Shown here piece by piece: positions 56,129-64,000 of a stretch of 64,000 nucleotides of DNA. The stretch covers positions 248,001-312,000 of the forward strand of contig NZ_JAGIOB010000001.1 of NCBI RefSeq assembly GCF_017876495.1, given 5' to 3'. This DNA is from Microlunatus capsulatus. Its GTDB lineage: Bacteria > Actinomycetota > Actinomycetes > Propionibacteriales > Propionibacteriaceae. Within the stretch, counting starts at the first letter, position 1, and each line of letters starts with the position of its first letter. A program made the translations under genes and the position numbers. The notes beneath the pieces are model-generated. The model did not search any database, was not told the origin of the DNA, and was given only the letters and a program-made list of their open reading frames with translations.

Positions 56129-57409
56129 TCACGCCGGTGCCGTCGCATCCCAGCGGACGAGGAGCTCGCCCGCCTCGTAGGTGGCGACGGGGTGGGCGAA
56201 GGGCAGCGGCGCCAGCTGCTCGGCCGCCACCAGCTGCAGCCCGGGCAGGCCGAGCAGCACCTGGCGGACCGCCTCGGTGATCTCGACGCGGGCCAGCTGC
56301 TGCCCGATGCACCCGTGGATCCCGTGCCCGAAGCCCAGGTGGCCGAAGGCGTCCCGGCCCGTGTCGAGCTCGTCGGGCCGGTCCCAGCGCTGCGGGTCCC
56401 GGTTGGCCGCGACCGCGGAGACCGACACCGTGGTGCCGGCGGCGACGGGGCAGCCGGCGAGCTCGACGTCCTCCCGCGCCGTCCGCGGGAACAGCGTCAG
56501 GAACATCGCGCTGACCCGCATGAACTCCTCCACGGCGGGCCCGACGAGGGCCGGGTCGGCGCGGAGGGCGGCGAGCTGCCCGGGGTGGCGGAGCAGCGCG
56601 AGGACCGTCGTGGTGATCGTGTAGGCGACCGAGTCCCGCCCGGAGAGCATGAGCATGAACAGGAGGCCCTCGACCTCCGGGTCCGTGACGTCGGGGCGGG
56701 CGAGCAGGCCGCTGACCACGTCCTCGCCCGGGTCGGCCCGGCGGAGCGCGACCAGCCGCCGGATGAAGTCGTGGCGCTCCTGGGCGGGCGCGGGCTCGAC
56801 GAAGAGGTCGACCCACGCGTCCTCCTGGTCCGGCGGGACCCCGAGCACCTGGCAGTGGGTCCGGGCGGCGACGGGCTGGGCGAAGCGCCGCCAGAGGTCG
56901 TTGGGCGAGCCCTCGGCCCGGAACCGCGCGAGGGCCGACGCGACCGTGGCGGCCACCGCAGGGCCACGCGCCCGCACCCGCTTGAGCGCGAAGCCGGCGG
57001 CGACGGCCCGCCGCAGCCGGGCGTGCTCGGCGCCGTCGAGGGAGAGCAGGCTGGCCCGCTGCGCCTCCCGCCCGGCGTCGTCGAGCGGGTCGGGAGGGTC
57101 GCCGTCGACCGCTGCCGGCGCTCCCGGGCCCCGGGGCATCCGGGCCGGCTGCATGCTGAACCGCGGGTCCTCCAGCAGGGCCCGGGCCAGCGCGTGGTCG
57201 GTCACGACGAGGCCGCGGTGACCGTCGGCGTAGTCCAGCGGGGTGGCCGGCGCGACCGCGCGCCACGCCGCGAGCGCGGGCGAGGGCTGGAGCGGGGTGC
57301 CGTCACCGGGCAGGGTCACCGGTCCGGGGCGACCCGGCTCGGGGGCCGTCCCGAACGCAGGCCCGGAGGGGGCACCGGCGCGGGCCGGGCACCCCTCAGC
57401 GACGGGCAC
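56129..57409 (-). CDS. Cytochrome P450
   Basis: A 426-residue P450 with all main motifs: I-helix LMLSGRDSVAYT (the acid/alcohol pair is Asp259-Ser260 instead of Asp/Glu-Thr), K-helix ExxR as EFMR (295-298), and the heme loop FGHGIHGCIGQQLAR with Cys367 as thiolate ligand. The GTG start overlaps the end of the reductase gene by 14 nt, so it is co-translated with its redox partners. Substrate not predictable; catabolic or biosynthetic hydroxylation are both possible. Confidence 0.93.
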   Translation of the reverse strand: MPVAEGCPARAGAPSGPAFGTAPEPGRPGPVTLPGDGTPLQPSPALAAWRAVAPATPLDYADGHRGLVVTDHALARALLEDPRFSMQPARMPRGPGAPAAVDGDPPDPLDDAGREAQRASLLSLDGAEHARLRRAVAAGFALKRVRARGPAVAATVASALARFRAEGSPNDLWRRFAQPVAARTHCQVLGVPPDQEDAWVDLFVEPAPAQERHDFIRRLVALRRADPGEDVVSGLLARPDVTDPEVEGLLFMLMLSGRDSVAYTITTTVLALLRHPGQLAALRADPALVGPAVEEFMRVSAMFLTLFPRTAREDVELAGCPVAAGTTVSVSAVAANRDPQRWDRPDELDTGRDAFGHLGFGHGIHGCIGQQLARVEITEAVRQVLLGLPGLQLVAAEQLAPLPFAHPVATYEAGELLVRWDATAPA

Positions 57410-58568
57410 CGGGGGCTCCGGGGGACTCCGCCGTGACGAGCCCGCGGGCGACGCGGAACGCGCGACCGGCGCCCCAGCCCACGACGCCCGTGGTCCGACC
57501 GGCGGCGGTGGCGGCCAGCAGCGTCCCGCTCGCCGACGGCAGCGGTTCCAGCGAACGGCCGGGCGGGAACCACCCGTAGGCCTGCACCCGGGTGCCGTGC
57601 AGCTCCGACCACAGGAAGGGAACCGCGGGCTCGGGTGGGGTCCCGTGCACGAGCCGCCGCGCCACGGCCAGGCCCTGCTCGACCGCGCTGGTCTGGTGCT
57701 CCACCCGCCGACCCCGGCCCGTGCGGGCGTCGCGCCAGCGGGCCACGTCGCCGACCGCGTGGACGTGGGGCGCCGCCAGACCGGCGGGGTCGCAGAGCAC
57801 CCCGTCGGCCAGGTCCAGCCCGGAGCCGCGCAGCCAGCCGGTCGTCGGCACGCCGCCGAGGGCGGCGACGACGAGGTCGACCGTCAGCCGGGACCCGTCG
57901 TCGAGCTCGACGCACCAGCGTCTCGTGCCGACCGGCCGGACACCCAGCACGGCCCGGCCCAGCCGGAGGTCGACCGCGTGCTCGCGGTGCAGCGCCGCCA
58001 GCCGCTCGGCGAGGAGGGCGCCGACGGTGCCCAGCGACAGCTCTCGCGACCGACCCACCAGCGTCACCGCGACGTCGAGCGCCCGCGCGGCCGACGCGAT
58101 CTCCTGGCCGAGGATCCCGGCCCCCACCACCACCAGGTGCCGCGTCCCGAGCAGCCGCGCCCGCAGCCGCACCGCGTCGTCGAGGGTGCGCAGGACGGGC
58201 ACCCCGGCCCCCGCCCCGGGCAGCCGGCGGGCGGTCAGGCCGGTGGCGACGACCAGCTCCGCGTAGTCCTGCCACCGTCCGCCCAGGGCCACCCGGCGGT
58301 TCCGCGGGTCGAGCGCGGTAGCGGGGCACGAGGTCCGCAGCGTGATGCCGCGGTCGGCCAGCGCCGCCGCCGAGCGCACCTCGGCGCGCTCGGGCGACCA
58401 GGCCCCGGTGAGCACCTGCTTCGACAGCGGCGGGCGGCCGTAGGGGGCGTGGGCCTCCGCGCCGACCAGCAGCACGGGGGCCGTGCAGCCCTCGGCGCGC
58501 AGGGCCTCCGCCGTCGTCACCCCGGCGGTCGAGGCGCCGACCACGACGACCGGTGGGGTGCCGCTCAC
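57396..58568 (-). CDS. FAD-dependent ferredoxin reductase of the P450 system
   Basis: This 390-residue protein is a pyridine nucleotide-disulfide type reductase: FAD motif VVVVGASTAGVTTAEALR near the N-terminus, the NADH motif HLVVVGAGILGQEIASAAR (about 165-183), and the FAD-binding VHAVGDVARW (about 290). It is similar in layout to putidaredoxin and terpredoxin reductases. Starts GTG inside the ferredoxin stop (GTGA). It would pass electrons from NAD(P)H to the ferredoxin. Confidence 0.92.
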   Translation of the reverse strand: MSGTPPVVVVGASTAGVTTAEALRAEGCTAPVLLVGAEAHAPYGRPPLSKQVLTGAWSPERAEVRSAAALADRGITLRTSCPATALDPRNRRVALGGRWQDYAELVVATGLTARRLPGAGAGVPVLRTLDDAVRLRARLLGTRHLVVVGAGILGQEIASAARALDVAVTLVGRSRELSLGTVGALLAERLAALHREHAVDLRLGRAVLGVRPVGTRRWCVELDDGSRLTVDLVVAALGGVPTTGWLRGSGLDLADGVLCDPAGLAAPHVHAVGDVARWRDARTGRGRRVEHQTSAVEQGLAVARRLVHGTPPEPAVPFLWSELHGTRVQAYGWFPPGRSLEPLPSASGTLLAATAAGRTTGVVGWGAGRAFRVARGLVTAESPGAPGARR

Positions 58569-58756
58569 CCGCGCACCCGGATCGCCCGTGCGGGGCACAG
58601 CGCGGCCGCGCGCTCGACCGCCGTCCGCTGCTCAGCACCCGGCGCGGCGGTCAGCAGCTCGACGAGGCCGTCGTCGTCCTGGTCGAACACCTCCCCGGCC
58701 ACCAGGGCGCACTGCCCCGCCGCCACGCACGCGTCCCGGTCGACGTCGACCTCCAT
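58565..58756 (-). CDS. Small ferredoxin (3Fe-4S type) of the P450 system
   Basis: The product has 63 residues, with the bacterial P450-associated pattern: MEVDVDRDACVAAGQCALVA, then GEVFDQDDDGLVELL and AAALCPARAIRV. Three cysteines in the order C-x5-C ... C-P are the ligands of a [3Fe-4S] cluster; the fourth site is not cysteine. A GTG three codons upstream (58765) is an alternative start; GAGGAGAG lies before both. It is the first gene of the P450 operon. Confidence 0.85.
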   Translation of the reverse strand: MEVDVDRDACVAAGQCALVAGEVFDQDDDGLVELLTAAPGAEQRTAVERAAALCPARAIRVRG

Positions 58757-58783
58757 CGGCTCCACCTCTCCTCGGCTGCTCCG

Positions 58784-58821
58784 ACGCTAGGAGGGACGAC
58801 CCGGTGCCGACCAGGCACCGG
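58784..58821. promoter_or_regulatory. P450 operon -10 box with an overlapping dyad in the AraC/P450 divergent region
   Basis: On the minus strand TAGCGT (58789-58784) is a probable -10 box of the P450 operon. Where its -35 should lie is the perfect dyad CCGGTGCC-N5-GGCACCGG (58801-58821). The position between divergent operon and AraC gene makes it a candidate regulatory site. Confidence 0.5.
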
Positions 58822-58888
58822 GGATGCAGGTCATGGACAGGACGCGCGGCGGAGTGCCCGGGTCCCCCCGCGGGGTCATGCTGGGGGC

Positions 58889-59749
58889 ATGGAGGACGAG
58901 CGCCAGCCGGGTCCGGTCGTCGTCGGCGCCAACGGGTACCGGTTCCGCAGCGGCGAGGAGATCGAGCACGACCGGGTGATGAGCCTCTGCTTCCTCTGGG
59001 TCGTCGAGGGCGGCGGCCAGGTCGTCTCCGGCGAGCGCACCGGCCGGCTGGACAAGGGCTCGCTGCTGCGCCTGCCGTGGGGCCACCACGTCCGGTACCG
59101 GGCCGACGAGCGCCGGCCGTTCCACCTCGGCACGTTGCACCTGGTCCCCCGTCACGCGGCCGGGACCCCCGTCGTCCCCCGGGTGGCGCACCGCCCGGGC
59201 GACCCGCTGCTGCACGACCCCGCGCGGCGGGGCGACCCCCGGTCCCCCGGCTGGCGCCAGGGCAGCGCCGCCGACCCCGGTGGAGCCCGGTTGGTCCACC
59301 TGGGCTCCTACGCCGTCGAGCGCTGGCTGGCCGAGCCCTTCGACGAGGTCGTCGGCCGCGCGCTGGGCCGCCTGCTGCTGGCGGAGGACGCGGTGTGGTC
59401 GCGCCACCGGCCCGCGCCGCGGCTGGCGCCGCCGCTCGCGGAGATGGTGCGCTTCGTCCGGGGCGACCTCGGCCGCCGGCTCAGCGTCGCCGACGTCGCC
59501 GCCGCCGGCGGGTGCAGCACCTCCACCGCGCAGCGGCTGTTCCGCGAGGGCACCGGCAGCTCCGTCCAGGGGTGGGTCCGCCGCACCCGGATGGAGGAGG
59601 CCGCCCGGCTCCTCCGGGGCTCCGCCCTCCGGGTCGGGGAGGTGGCCGCCGTGGTCGGCTACCCCGACCCGCTGCACTTCTCCCGGGTGTTCAGCCAGAC
59701 CTTCGGCACCTCGCCCTCCCGCTACGGCCGCGGCGACCTGCGGCCCTGA
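58889..59749 (+). CDS. AraC-family transcriptional regulator
   Basis: The 286-residue protein has a cupin-like N-terminal sensor half (VVGANGYRFRSGEEIEHDRVMSL pattern and LLRLPWGHHVRYRAD) and a C-terminal double HTH: RRLSVADVAAAGGCSTSTAQRLFREG followed by LRVGEVAAVVGYPDPLHFSRVFSQTFGTSPSRYG. A CATGCT element 6 nt before the ATG suggests a leaderless start. Divergent from the ferredoxin-reductase-P450 operon, which it probably activates in the presence of the P450 substrate. Confidence 0.9.
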   Translation: MEDERQPGPVVVGANGYRFRSGEEIEHDRVMSLCFLWVVEGGGQVVSGERTGRLDKGSLLRLPWGHHVRYRADERRPFHLGTLHLVPRHAAGTPVVPRVAHRPGDPLLHDPARRGDPRSPGWRQGSAADPGGARLVHLGSYAVERWLAEPFDEVVGRALGRLLLAEDAVWSRHRPAPRLAPPLAEMVRFVRGDLGRRLSVADVAAAGGCSTSTAQRLFREGTGSSVQGWVRRTRMEEAARLLRGSALRVGEVAAVVGYPDPLHFSRVFSQTFGTSPSRYGRGDLRP

Positions 59750-59774
59750 GACGGCCCGCGAGAGGCTCCGGACG

Positions 59775-59814
59775 CGCCGACGGCGGCCCCGGGTGACCGG
59801 GACCGCCGTCGGCG
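59775..59814. terminator. Strong hairpin terminator
   Basis: A perfect 12-bp stem (59775-59786 with 59803-59814) encloses an inner CCCGG-GTGA-CCGGG hairpin. It lies between the convergent AraC gene and the surface-protein gene. Confidence 0.7.
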
Positions 59815-59830
59815 ACGTGCACGGGGTGGG

Positions 59831-62800
59831 TCAGGCCCGGCGACGCGCCCGGAGCAGGGCGGCCCCGCCGGAGCCCAGCAGGGCGAGCCCCAGCAGGCCC
59901 AGCAGCAGACCGGGACCACCGGTGTGCGCCAGCGAGCCACCACCGGTGGTACCACCGCCGCTGACCGGCTGCTCGGCCACCGGCGCCGTCGAGGGCGCCG
60001 GGTCCGGGTCGGCGGGCTGCGCCGGCTCGGGCGGCTGGGTCGGCTCGGCAGGCTGGGTGGGCTCGGTCGGCTCCTCGACCGCCGGCTCCACGAGCAGCAC
60101 CGTGGTCGCCTCCGACGGCTGGTGGTCGGCGTCCCCGCCGTAGCGCACCACCAGGTCGTAGGAGCCGTCCTCGAGGTCGGCCGGCGTGCTGCACCCGTCG
60201 TCCGCGGTCACGTCGACGGTGCACAGCTCCTCACCGGCGGCGGGGACCCGCAGGGCGGCCTCGACCTCCACGGGCGCCTCCGGCTCGGCGAGCGCGACCG
60301 TCACGGTCCCGGTGGCCCCGACCGGCAGGCCGCCGAAGGTGATGCGCGCCGGCTGCCCCTCGGTGCTGGAGAACCGCTCCTCGGTGGTCACCTGGGTGGA
60401 GCGGGGCCCCACCACGAGCGTGGTCTCACCCGTCGCCGCCGCGAAGTTGGCGTCGCCGCCGTAGCGGAAGGTCAGCCGGTACGTGCCGGCCCGGAGCCCG
60501 GCCGGGCCGGTGCAGGTGGTGCCCGGGAGCTGGATCTCGCAGAAGGGCAGCTCGGTCCCGTCGGGGCCGGTGTAGGTCACCACGACCGTGCCGGTGGCGC
60601 CGTCGAGCGGGGCGATCGCGACCTCGGGCCGCGAGCCGGACGTCCCGGTGGTGGTCGGCGAGGCGGGGAGCTTCGTCAGCTCGGCCTGGCCCACCTCCCA
60701 CGTCGTCGTGGTCTCCGTGCCCTCGTGGTTCGCGTCACCCGGGTAGGACACGACCAGGGTGTAGCGCCCGGCGTCGACGTCCACCGGGGTGGGGCACGTC
60801 GTCTCGTCCTCGTCGAGGTCCAGCGTGCAGACCTCGAGGACGTCGCCGTCCTCCGAGCGCGCGGTGACCGTCACGGTGCCCGTGGCCGCCTCCGGGAGCC
60901 CGACCACCTGCACCTGCCCGGCCGTGCCGAAGACCGACGTCAGCGGGGCGATCGCGCCGATCGTGGTGGCCCGCTTGCCCACCGTCAGCGTCGTGGTGGT
61001 GGTGGAGGCGGCGAAGTTGTCGTCCCCGGAGTACGCGACCTCCAGCTCGTGCTCGCCGGCCGGCAGGTCGGCGGGCAGGGTGCAGGGGACGCCACCCGGG
61101 ACGGTGACCGTGCAGAGCTCGCGCTCGCCCAGCCGGACCACGACGGTCCCGGTGGCCCCGTTCGGGAGGCCGTCGAACGAGACGGTCGCCCCCGTGCCGA
61201 AGGTGCCGGCCACCGTGGCGGCCGTCTCGAGCGTGGTCGCCTGCTGCGCGACCTCGAGGACCACCTCGGCGACCGACGGCGCGTGGTTGGCGTCACCGGC
61301 GTAGCGGACGGTCAGCGTGTAGCGGCCGGGCCGGGTGAGCCCGTCGGTCGCGCAGCTGGTCTCGTCCTCGTCGAGGTCGATGGTGCACTCGGTGCCCGCC
61401 GGCCCGCCGGTCACGGTGACCAGCCCGGTCGCCCCGGCGGGCAGCCCGTCGACGGCGATCGTGGCCGGCGCGCCGTAGACGGCCGCCACCTCGGCGTCGG
61501 CCTCGACCGCGGTGGGCCGGACGTCGACGTCGAGCTCGACCGTCGTGCTGGAGCCCAGGTGGTCGTCGTCGCCGGAGTAGGTGACGAGGGCGGACCGCTC
61601 ACCGGCCGGGAAGTCGGCGGGCAGGTCGCAGCTGGTGGCGGTGGCGACGTCGAACCGGCAGACGACCTCCCCGCCGACGGTGACCGTGACGGTGCCGGTC
61701 GCGCCCTCGGGCAGGCCGCCGGCCTGCACCGTGGTCCGGCTGCCGTAGGTGCCCGACGCCGTGGCCGGCGTGGTGAGGGCGGTGCTGGCCCGGTCGACCA
61801 CCAGGTCGGTGGTCAAAGTGGCCGGCTGGTAGCGGTCGTCACCGGCGTAGTCCAGGCGCAGGACGTGCTCCCCGGCGCGGAGGTCCGCCGGGAGGTCGCA
61901 GCTCTCCGGGTCGTCGCCGAGGTCGTAGGAGCAGGCCTCGCGGCCGTCCACGAAGACGGTCACCCGGCCCGTCGCGCCCTCGGGCAGGCCGGGCAGGCTG
62001 ACGGTCGTCGGCTGCCCGAAGGTGCCGGTGACCAGCTCCTCCGGCGGCAGGGCCGGCGTCGCCCGCTCCACCGTCAGGGTGCCGGCCCCGGCCGCCACCG
62101 GCGCGTACCGGGCGTCGCCCGCGTAGCTCAGGGTGACGGTGTGCGTGCCCACGGGCAGGTCGGCCGGGGTGCGGCAGCTGCTCGAGCCGGGCAGGGTCAC
62201 CTCGCAGAGCACCAGGGCGCCCGCGCTCACCGTCACGGTGCCCGTCGCCCCGGCGGGTCGCAGCGCCACCTCGACGGTGGAGCGCTGGCCGAACTCGGTG
62301 GTCCGGTCGTCGAGGGTCGCGCTGAGGCTGGCCTCGGCGAGAGTGACCGCGACCGCGGGGAGCGCCACCGTCCGCTCCGCCCAGTTGGCGTCGCCGGAGT
62401 AGGTGAGGTCCACGGGGTAGGTCCCGGGCTCGAGGTCGGCGTCCACCGCGCAGCTGGTGGCGGGCAGGGTGGCGCTGCACAGCACCGTCTCCCCCGAGCG
62501 GAACGACAGGGTGCCGGTGGCCGAACCCGGCAGGTCGCCCGCGCTCAGCGTGACGGCCGAGCCGAAGGGCGCCGAGGCCGGGTCAGCGCTGCCGGTCAGA
62601 CCAGGGGTACCCCGGCCGACCGTGCCGGTGAAGTCCCGGGTGGCCGTGCCGCCGGCGTTCGTGGCCGTCACGGTGAAGCTGTAGGTTCCGGCCCTCGTCG
62701 GCGTCCCCGTCACCACGCCGGTGTCGCCGTCGAGGCGGAGCCCGGCGGGCAGGGCGCCGGTCGTCACGGCGTAGGTCGGGGCCGGAGCGCCGCCGGCGGT

Positions 62801-64000
62801 GACGGAGCCGGTGGTGGCCGTCCCCACGGTGAGGTCGCCGAGGGCGGCGTCGCCGTAGGTGGGCGCCAGCGGGACGAAGAAGGCCGTCGTCCCGACGTTG
62901 TTGTTGAGGCCGCCCGTGACCGAGGCGACGTTGTCGAGCGACAGCGTGTAGGTGCCGTAGGTCGAGGCGACCACGGGGACGCCGACGACGCAGTTCGCCG
63001 TCGCGCCCACCGAGGCGCCGGTCAGCGTGACGCTGGTCCCGCCGTCGGTCGCCGTCAGCGTGCCGCCGCAGGTGTTCGAGCGGGTGCCGGGGGCCAGCAC
63101 CGTGCCCGTGGGCAGGTTCACCGCGTAGCCGAGGCCGACGGCCGCCGTCAGGTTGGTGTTCTCCACCGAGAGGTTGAGCCGGACCGGCTGACCGGCGGTG
63201 GTGAAGGTGCGGTCGAACCCGCCGGAGAGGTTGGTCCCCTGCTTGTTCACGAACTGCTGCAGGGCCGCGGTCTGGGTCCCGGGGGTGCTGCCGAGGTTCC
63301 ACTGCACCATCAGCCCGGCGTCGTGCGTCTGGTTGGTGGCGACGAAGCCGATGTCGCCGCCGGTCTGGACCGTGCCGTAGGGGGTGTAGAAGGACTGCGA
63401 GGTGGCGCCGTCGAACTTCTTCGACTCCGGGACCTCCCGGATGCCGAACTGGATCTGGGAGGAGGTGTTCAGCGAGATGACCGAACGGACCGGGGAGGTC
63501 AGCATGACGCCGTAGCCCTGGTCCGAGCCGCCCGGCGCGGTGTCGCCGCCGAGGTAGAACTTGACCGGCTCGGTGTTCCCCTCCGGGATCACGAACGCGT
63601 AGCTGTCCGTGACGAAGTCGTTCGGGTAGGTGTAGGTCACCGTGCGGGTGACCTGGTACTCGAGCCCGTTCTTCGTGGCGACGTAGCGGACCCGGGCACT
63701 GGCGTTGCCCGTCCGGTCCGGCTTGACGTCATCGGTCGAGGTGCTCCCCCCGGTCGACACCACCGTGAGCGAGGACCAGTCGCCCACGTCCATCCCGGGG
63801 CCGGCTTGACCGAAGGCGGTCCCGCCGACTGCCAGCATGGGAGCACCGGCCGAGCAGCAGTACTGCTGGGTCCCGCGGTAGAACAGCGCGTCCTGACCAG
63901 GCACGTAGTACTCGTCGAAGGACTCGTCGCCCTCGTCGGACTGACGCGACAGCGCGTTGATGGTGAAGCGCAGCCCATCCGTGCCGTCGGCCAGCCGACC
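59831..64000 (-). CDS. Giant cell-wall-anchored surface protein with Ig-like repeats and LAHTG sorting signal (5' end outside window)
   Basis: At least 1389 residues are seen and the frame is open at the right edge, so the N-terminus and any signal peptide lie outside. After an N-terminal beta-rich domain (from the right edge to about 62900) comes one putative Ig domain and then nine Ig-like repeats (Big_3_5 type), each with LPxGATGTVTV and YSGDANH motifs. The C-terminal end is a Pro/Glu-rich spacer, LAHTGG, a membrane helix and a RARRRA tail, a class E (LAxTG) sortase substrate. Probably an adhesin. Confidence 0.88.
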   Translation of the reverse strand, partial: GRLADGTDGLRFTINALSRQSDEGDESFDEYYVPGQDALFYRGTQQYCCSAGAPMLAVGGTAFGQAGPGMDVGDWSSLTVVSTGGSTSTDDVKPDRTGNASARVRYVATKNGLEYQVTRTVTYTYPNDFVTDSYAFVIPEGNTEPVKFYLGGDTAPGGSDQGYGVMLTSPVRSVISLNTSSQIQFGIREVPESKKFDGATSQSFYTPYGTVQTGGDIGFVATNQTHDAGLMVQWNLGSTPGTQTAALQQFVNKQGTNLSGGFDRTFTTAGQPVRLNLSVENTNLTAAVGLGYAVNLPTGTVLAPGTRSNTCGGTLTATDGGTSVTLTGASVGATANCVVGVPVVASTYGTYTLSLDNVASVTGGLNNNVGTTAFFVPLAPTYGDAALGDLTVGTATTGSVTAGGAPAPTYAVTTGALPAGLRLDGDTGVVTGTPTRAGTYSFTVTATNAGGTATRDFTGTVGRGTPGLTGSADPASAPFGSAVTLSAGDLPGSATGTLSFRSGETVLCSATLPATSCAVDADLEPGTYPVDLTYSGDANWAERTVALPAVAVTLAEASLSATLDDRTTEFGQRSTVEVALRPAGATGTVTVSAGALVLCEVTLPGSSSCRTPADLPVGTHTVTLSYAGDARYAPVAAGAGTLTVERATPALPPEELVTGTFGQPTTVSLPGLPEGATGRVTVFVDGREACSYDLGDDPESCDLPADLRAGEHVLRLDYAGDDRYQPATLTTDLVVDRASTALTTPATASGTYGSRTTVQAGGLPEGATGTVTVTVGGEVVCRFDVATATSCDLPADFPAGERSALVTYSGDDDHLGSSTTVELDVDVRPTAVEADAEVAAVYGAPATIAVDGLPAGATGLVTVTGGPAGTECTIDLDEDETSCATDGLTRPGRYTLTVRYAGDANHAPSVAEVVLEVAQQATTLETAATVAGTFGTGATVSFDGLPNGATGTVVVRLGERELCTVTVPGGVPCTLPADLPAGEHELEVAYSGDDNFAASTTTTTLTVGKRATTIGAIAPLTSVFGTAGQVQVVGLPEAATGTVTVTARSEDGDVLEVCTLDLDEDETTCPTPVDVDAGRYTLVVSYPGDANHEGTETTTTWEVGQAELTKLPASPTTTGTSGSRPEVAIAPLDGATGTVVVTYTGPDGTELPFCEIQLPGTTCTGPAGLRAGTYRLTFRYGGDANFAAATGETTLVVGPRSTQVTTEERFSSTEGQPARITFGGLPVGATGTVTVALAEPEAPVEVEAALRVPAAGEELCTVDVTADDGCSTPADLEDGSYDLVVRYGGDADHQPSEATTVLLVEPAVEEPTEPTQPAEPTQPPEPAQPADPDPAPSTAPVAEQPVSGGGTTGGGSLAHTGGPGLLLGLLGLALLGSGGAALLRARRRA
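60075..62620 (-). repeat. Nine Ig-like domain repeats with one cysteine pair each
   Basis: Nine units of about 90 residues (about 280 bp) run from roughly 62620 to 60075. Every unit carries two cysteines 7-11 residues apart in the middle strand hairpin (for instance LCSATLPATSC, LCEVTLPGSSSC, VCTLDLDEDETTC, FCEIQLPGTTC). The units differ clearly in sequence, so they are old duplications. Confidence 0.8.

Noticed and set aside
60075-62620. Regular repeats considered as a possible CRISPR array or satellite
   Set aside because: Period is about 280 bp, units are diverged and preserve protein motifs in one frame; there are no short identical direct repeats with unique spacers and no cas genes.

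Overview
The window is very GC-rich (GC at nearly every third codon position), with high-GC Gram-positive features throughout: TAnnnT-type -10 boxes, many leaderless starts, frequent GTG starts, Tat signals, an LAxTG cell-wall sorting signal, MLTR-type XRE regulators, F420/NADP-type reductases and MsiK-style sugar ABC systems lacking their own ATPase. This points to a free-living (soil or surface) Actinomycetota; the sequence alone does not fix the genus. No rRNA, tRNA, CRISPR array, intact insertion sequence or phage gene was seen.

Layout. 1-5.2 kb: start of an SDR gene divergent from an MLTR-type XRE regulator, a RibD/DHFR-fold reductase, a TetR/SDR divergent pair with a double operator, an unusual Nramp-like transporter and an ABM-domain protein. 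5.3-15 kb: exported proteins (lectin-like, Tat-exported CE15-type esterase, FG-GAP propeller), an ECF sigma factor overlapping a Pro-rich membrane protein, small membrane/secreted proteins, a metallo-hydrolase, a peptidase E, a lipoprotein, and a PadR/permease pair. 15-34.9 kb: mostly single-gene units, many being regulator/enzyme pairs (WYL-VOC, MerR-SDR, MarR-SDR), four VOC proteins, a second lactonase-type hydrolase, a polysaccharide deacetylase, a Tat-exported acetamidase, an F420/NADP-type reductase, a beta-lactamase-fold hydrolase, DUF2332 and DUF998 proteins, a quinone oxidoreductase, a GNAT, P-loop kinases and a GAF protein resembling a histidine kinase without its catalytic parts.

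35-37.7 kb is a decay zone: a broken nucleotidyltransferase, two further gene relics, two long inverted repeats, and a degraded small gene containing a run of 18 G. 38-43 kb is a three-gene ABC exporter operon (large FtsX-like permease and two ATPases) joined by GTGA overlaps; the two ATPases carry complementary defects, so only one composite ATP site should work. 43-47.8 kb: polytopic membrane protein, CorA, an ECF sigma factor behind a coupled 35-codon ORF, and a DedA-like protein.

48-56 kb is a glycoside-uptake operon: solute-binding lipoprotein, two permeases, a cytoplasmic GH78 alpha-L-rhamnosidase-like enzyme and a Gfo/Idh/MocA protein, every junction overlapping by 4 nt, preceded by a good -35/-10 promoter with palindromes and followed upstream by a LacI regulator. 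56-59.7 kb is a complete class I cytochrome P450 set (3Fe-4S-type ferredoxin, ferredoxin reductase, P450) divergent from an AraC regulator. The window ends inside a giant surface protein with nine Ig-like repeats, each with a cysteine pair, and an LAHTG sorting signal.
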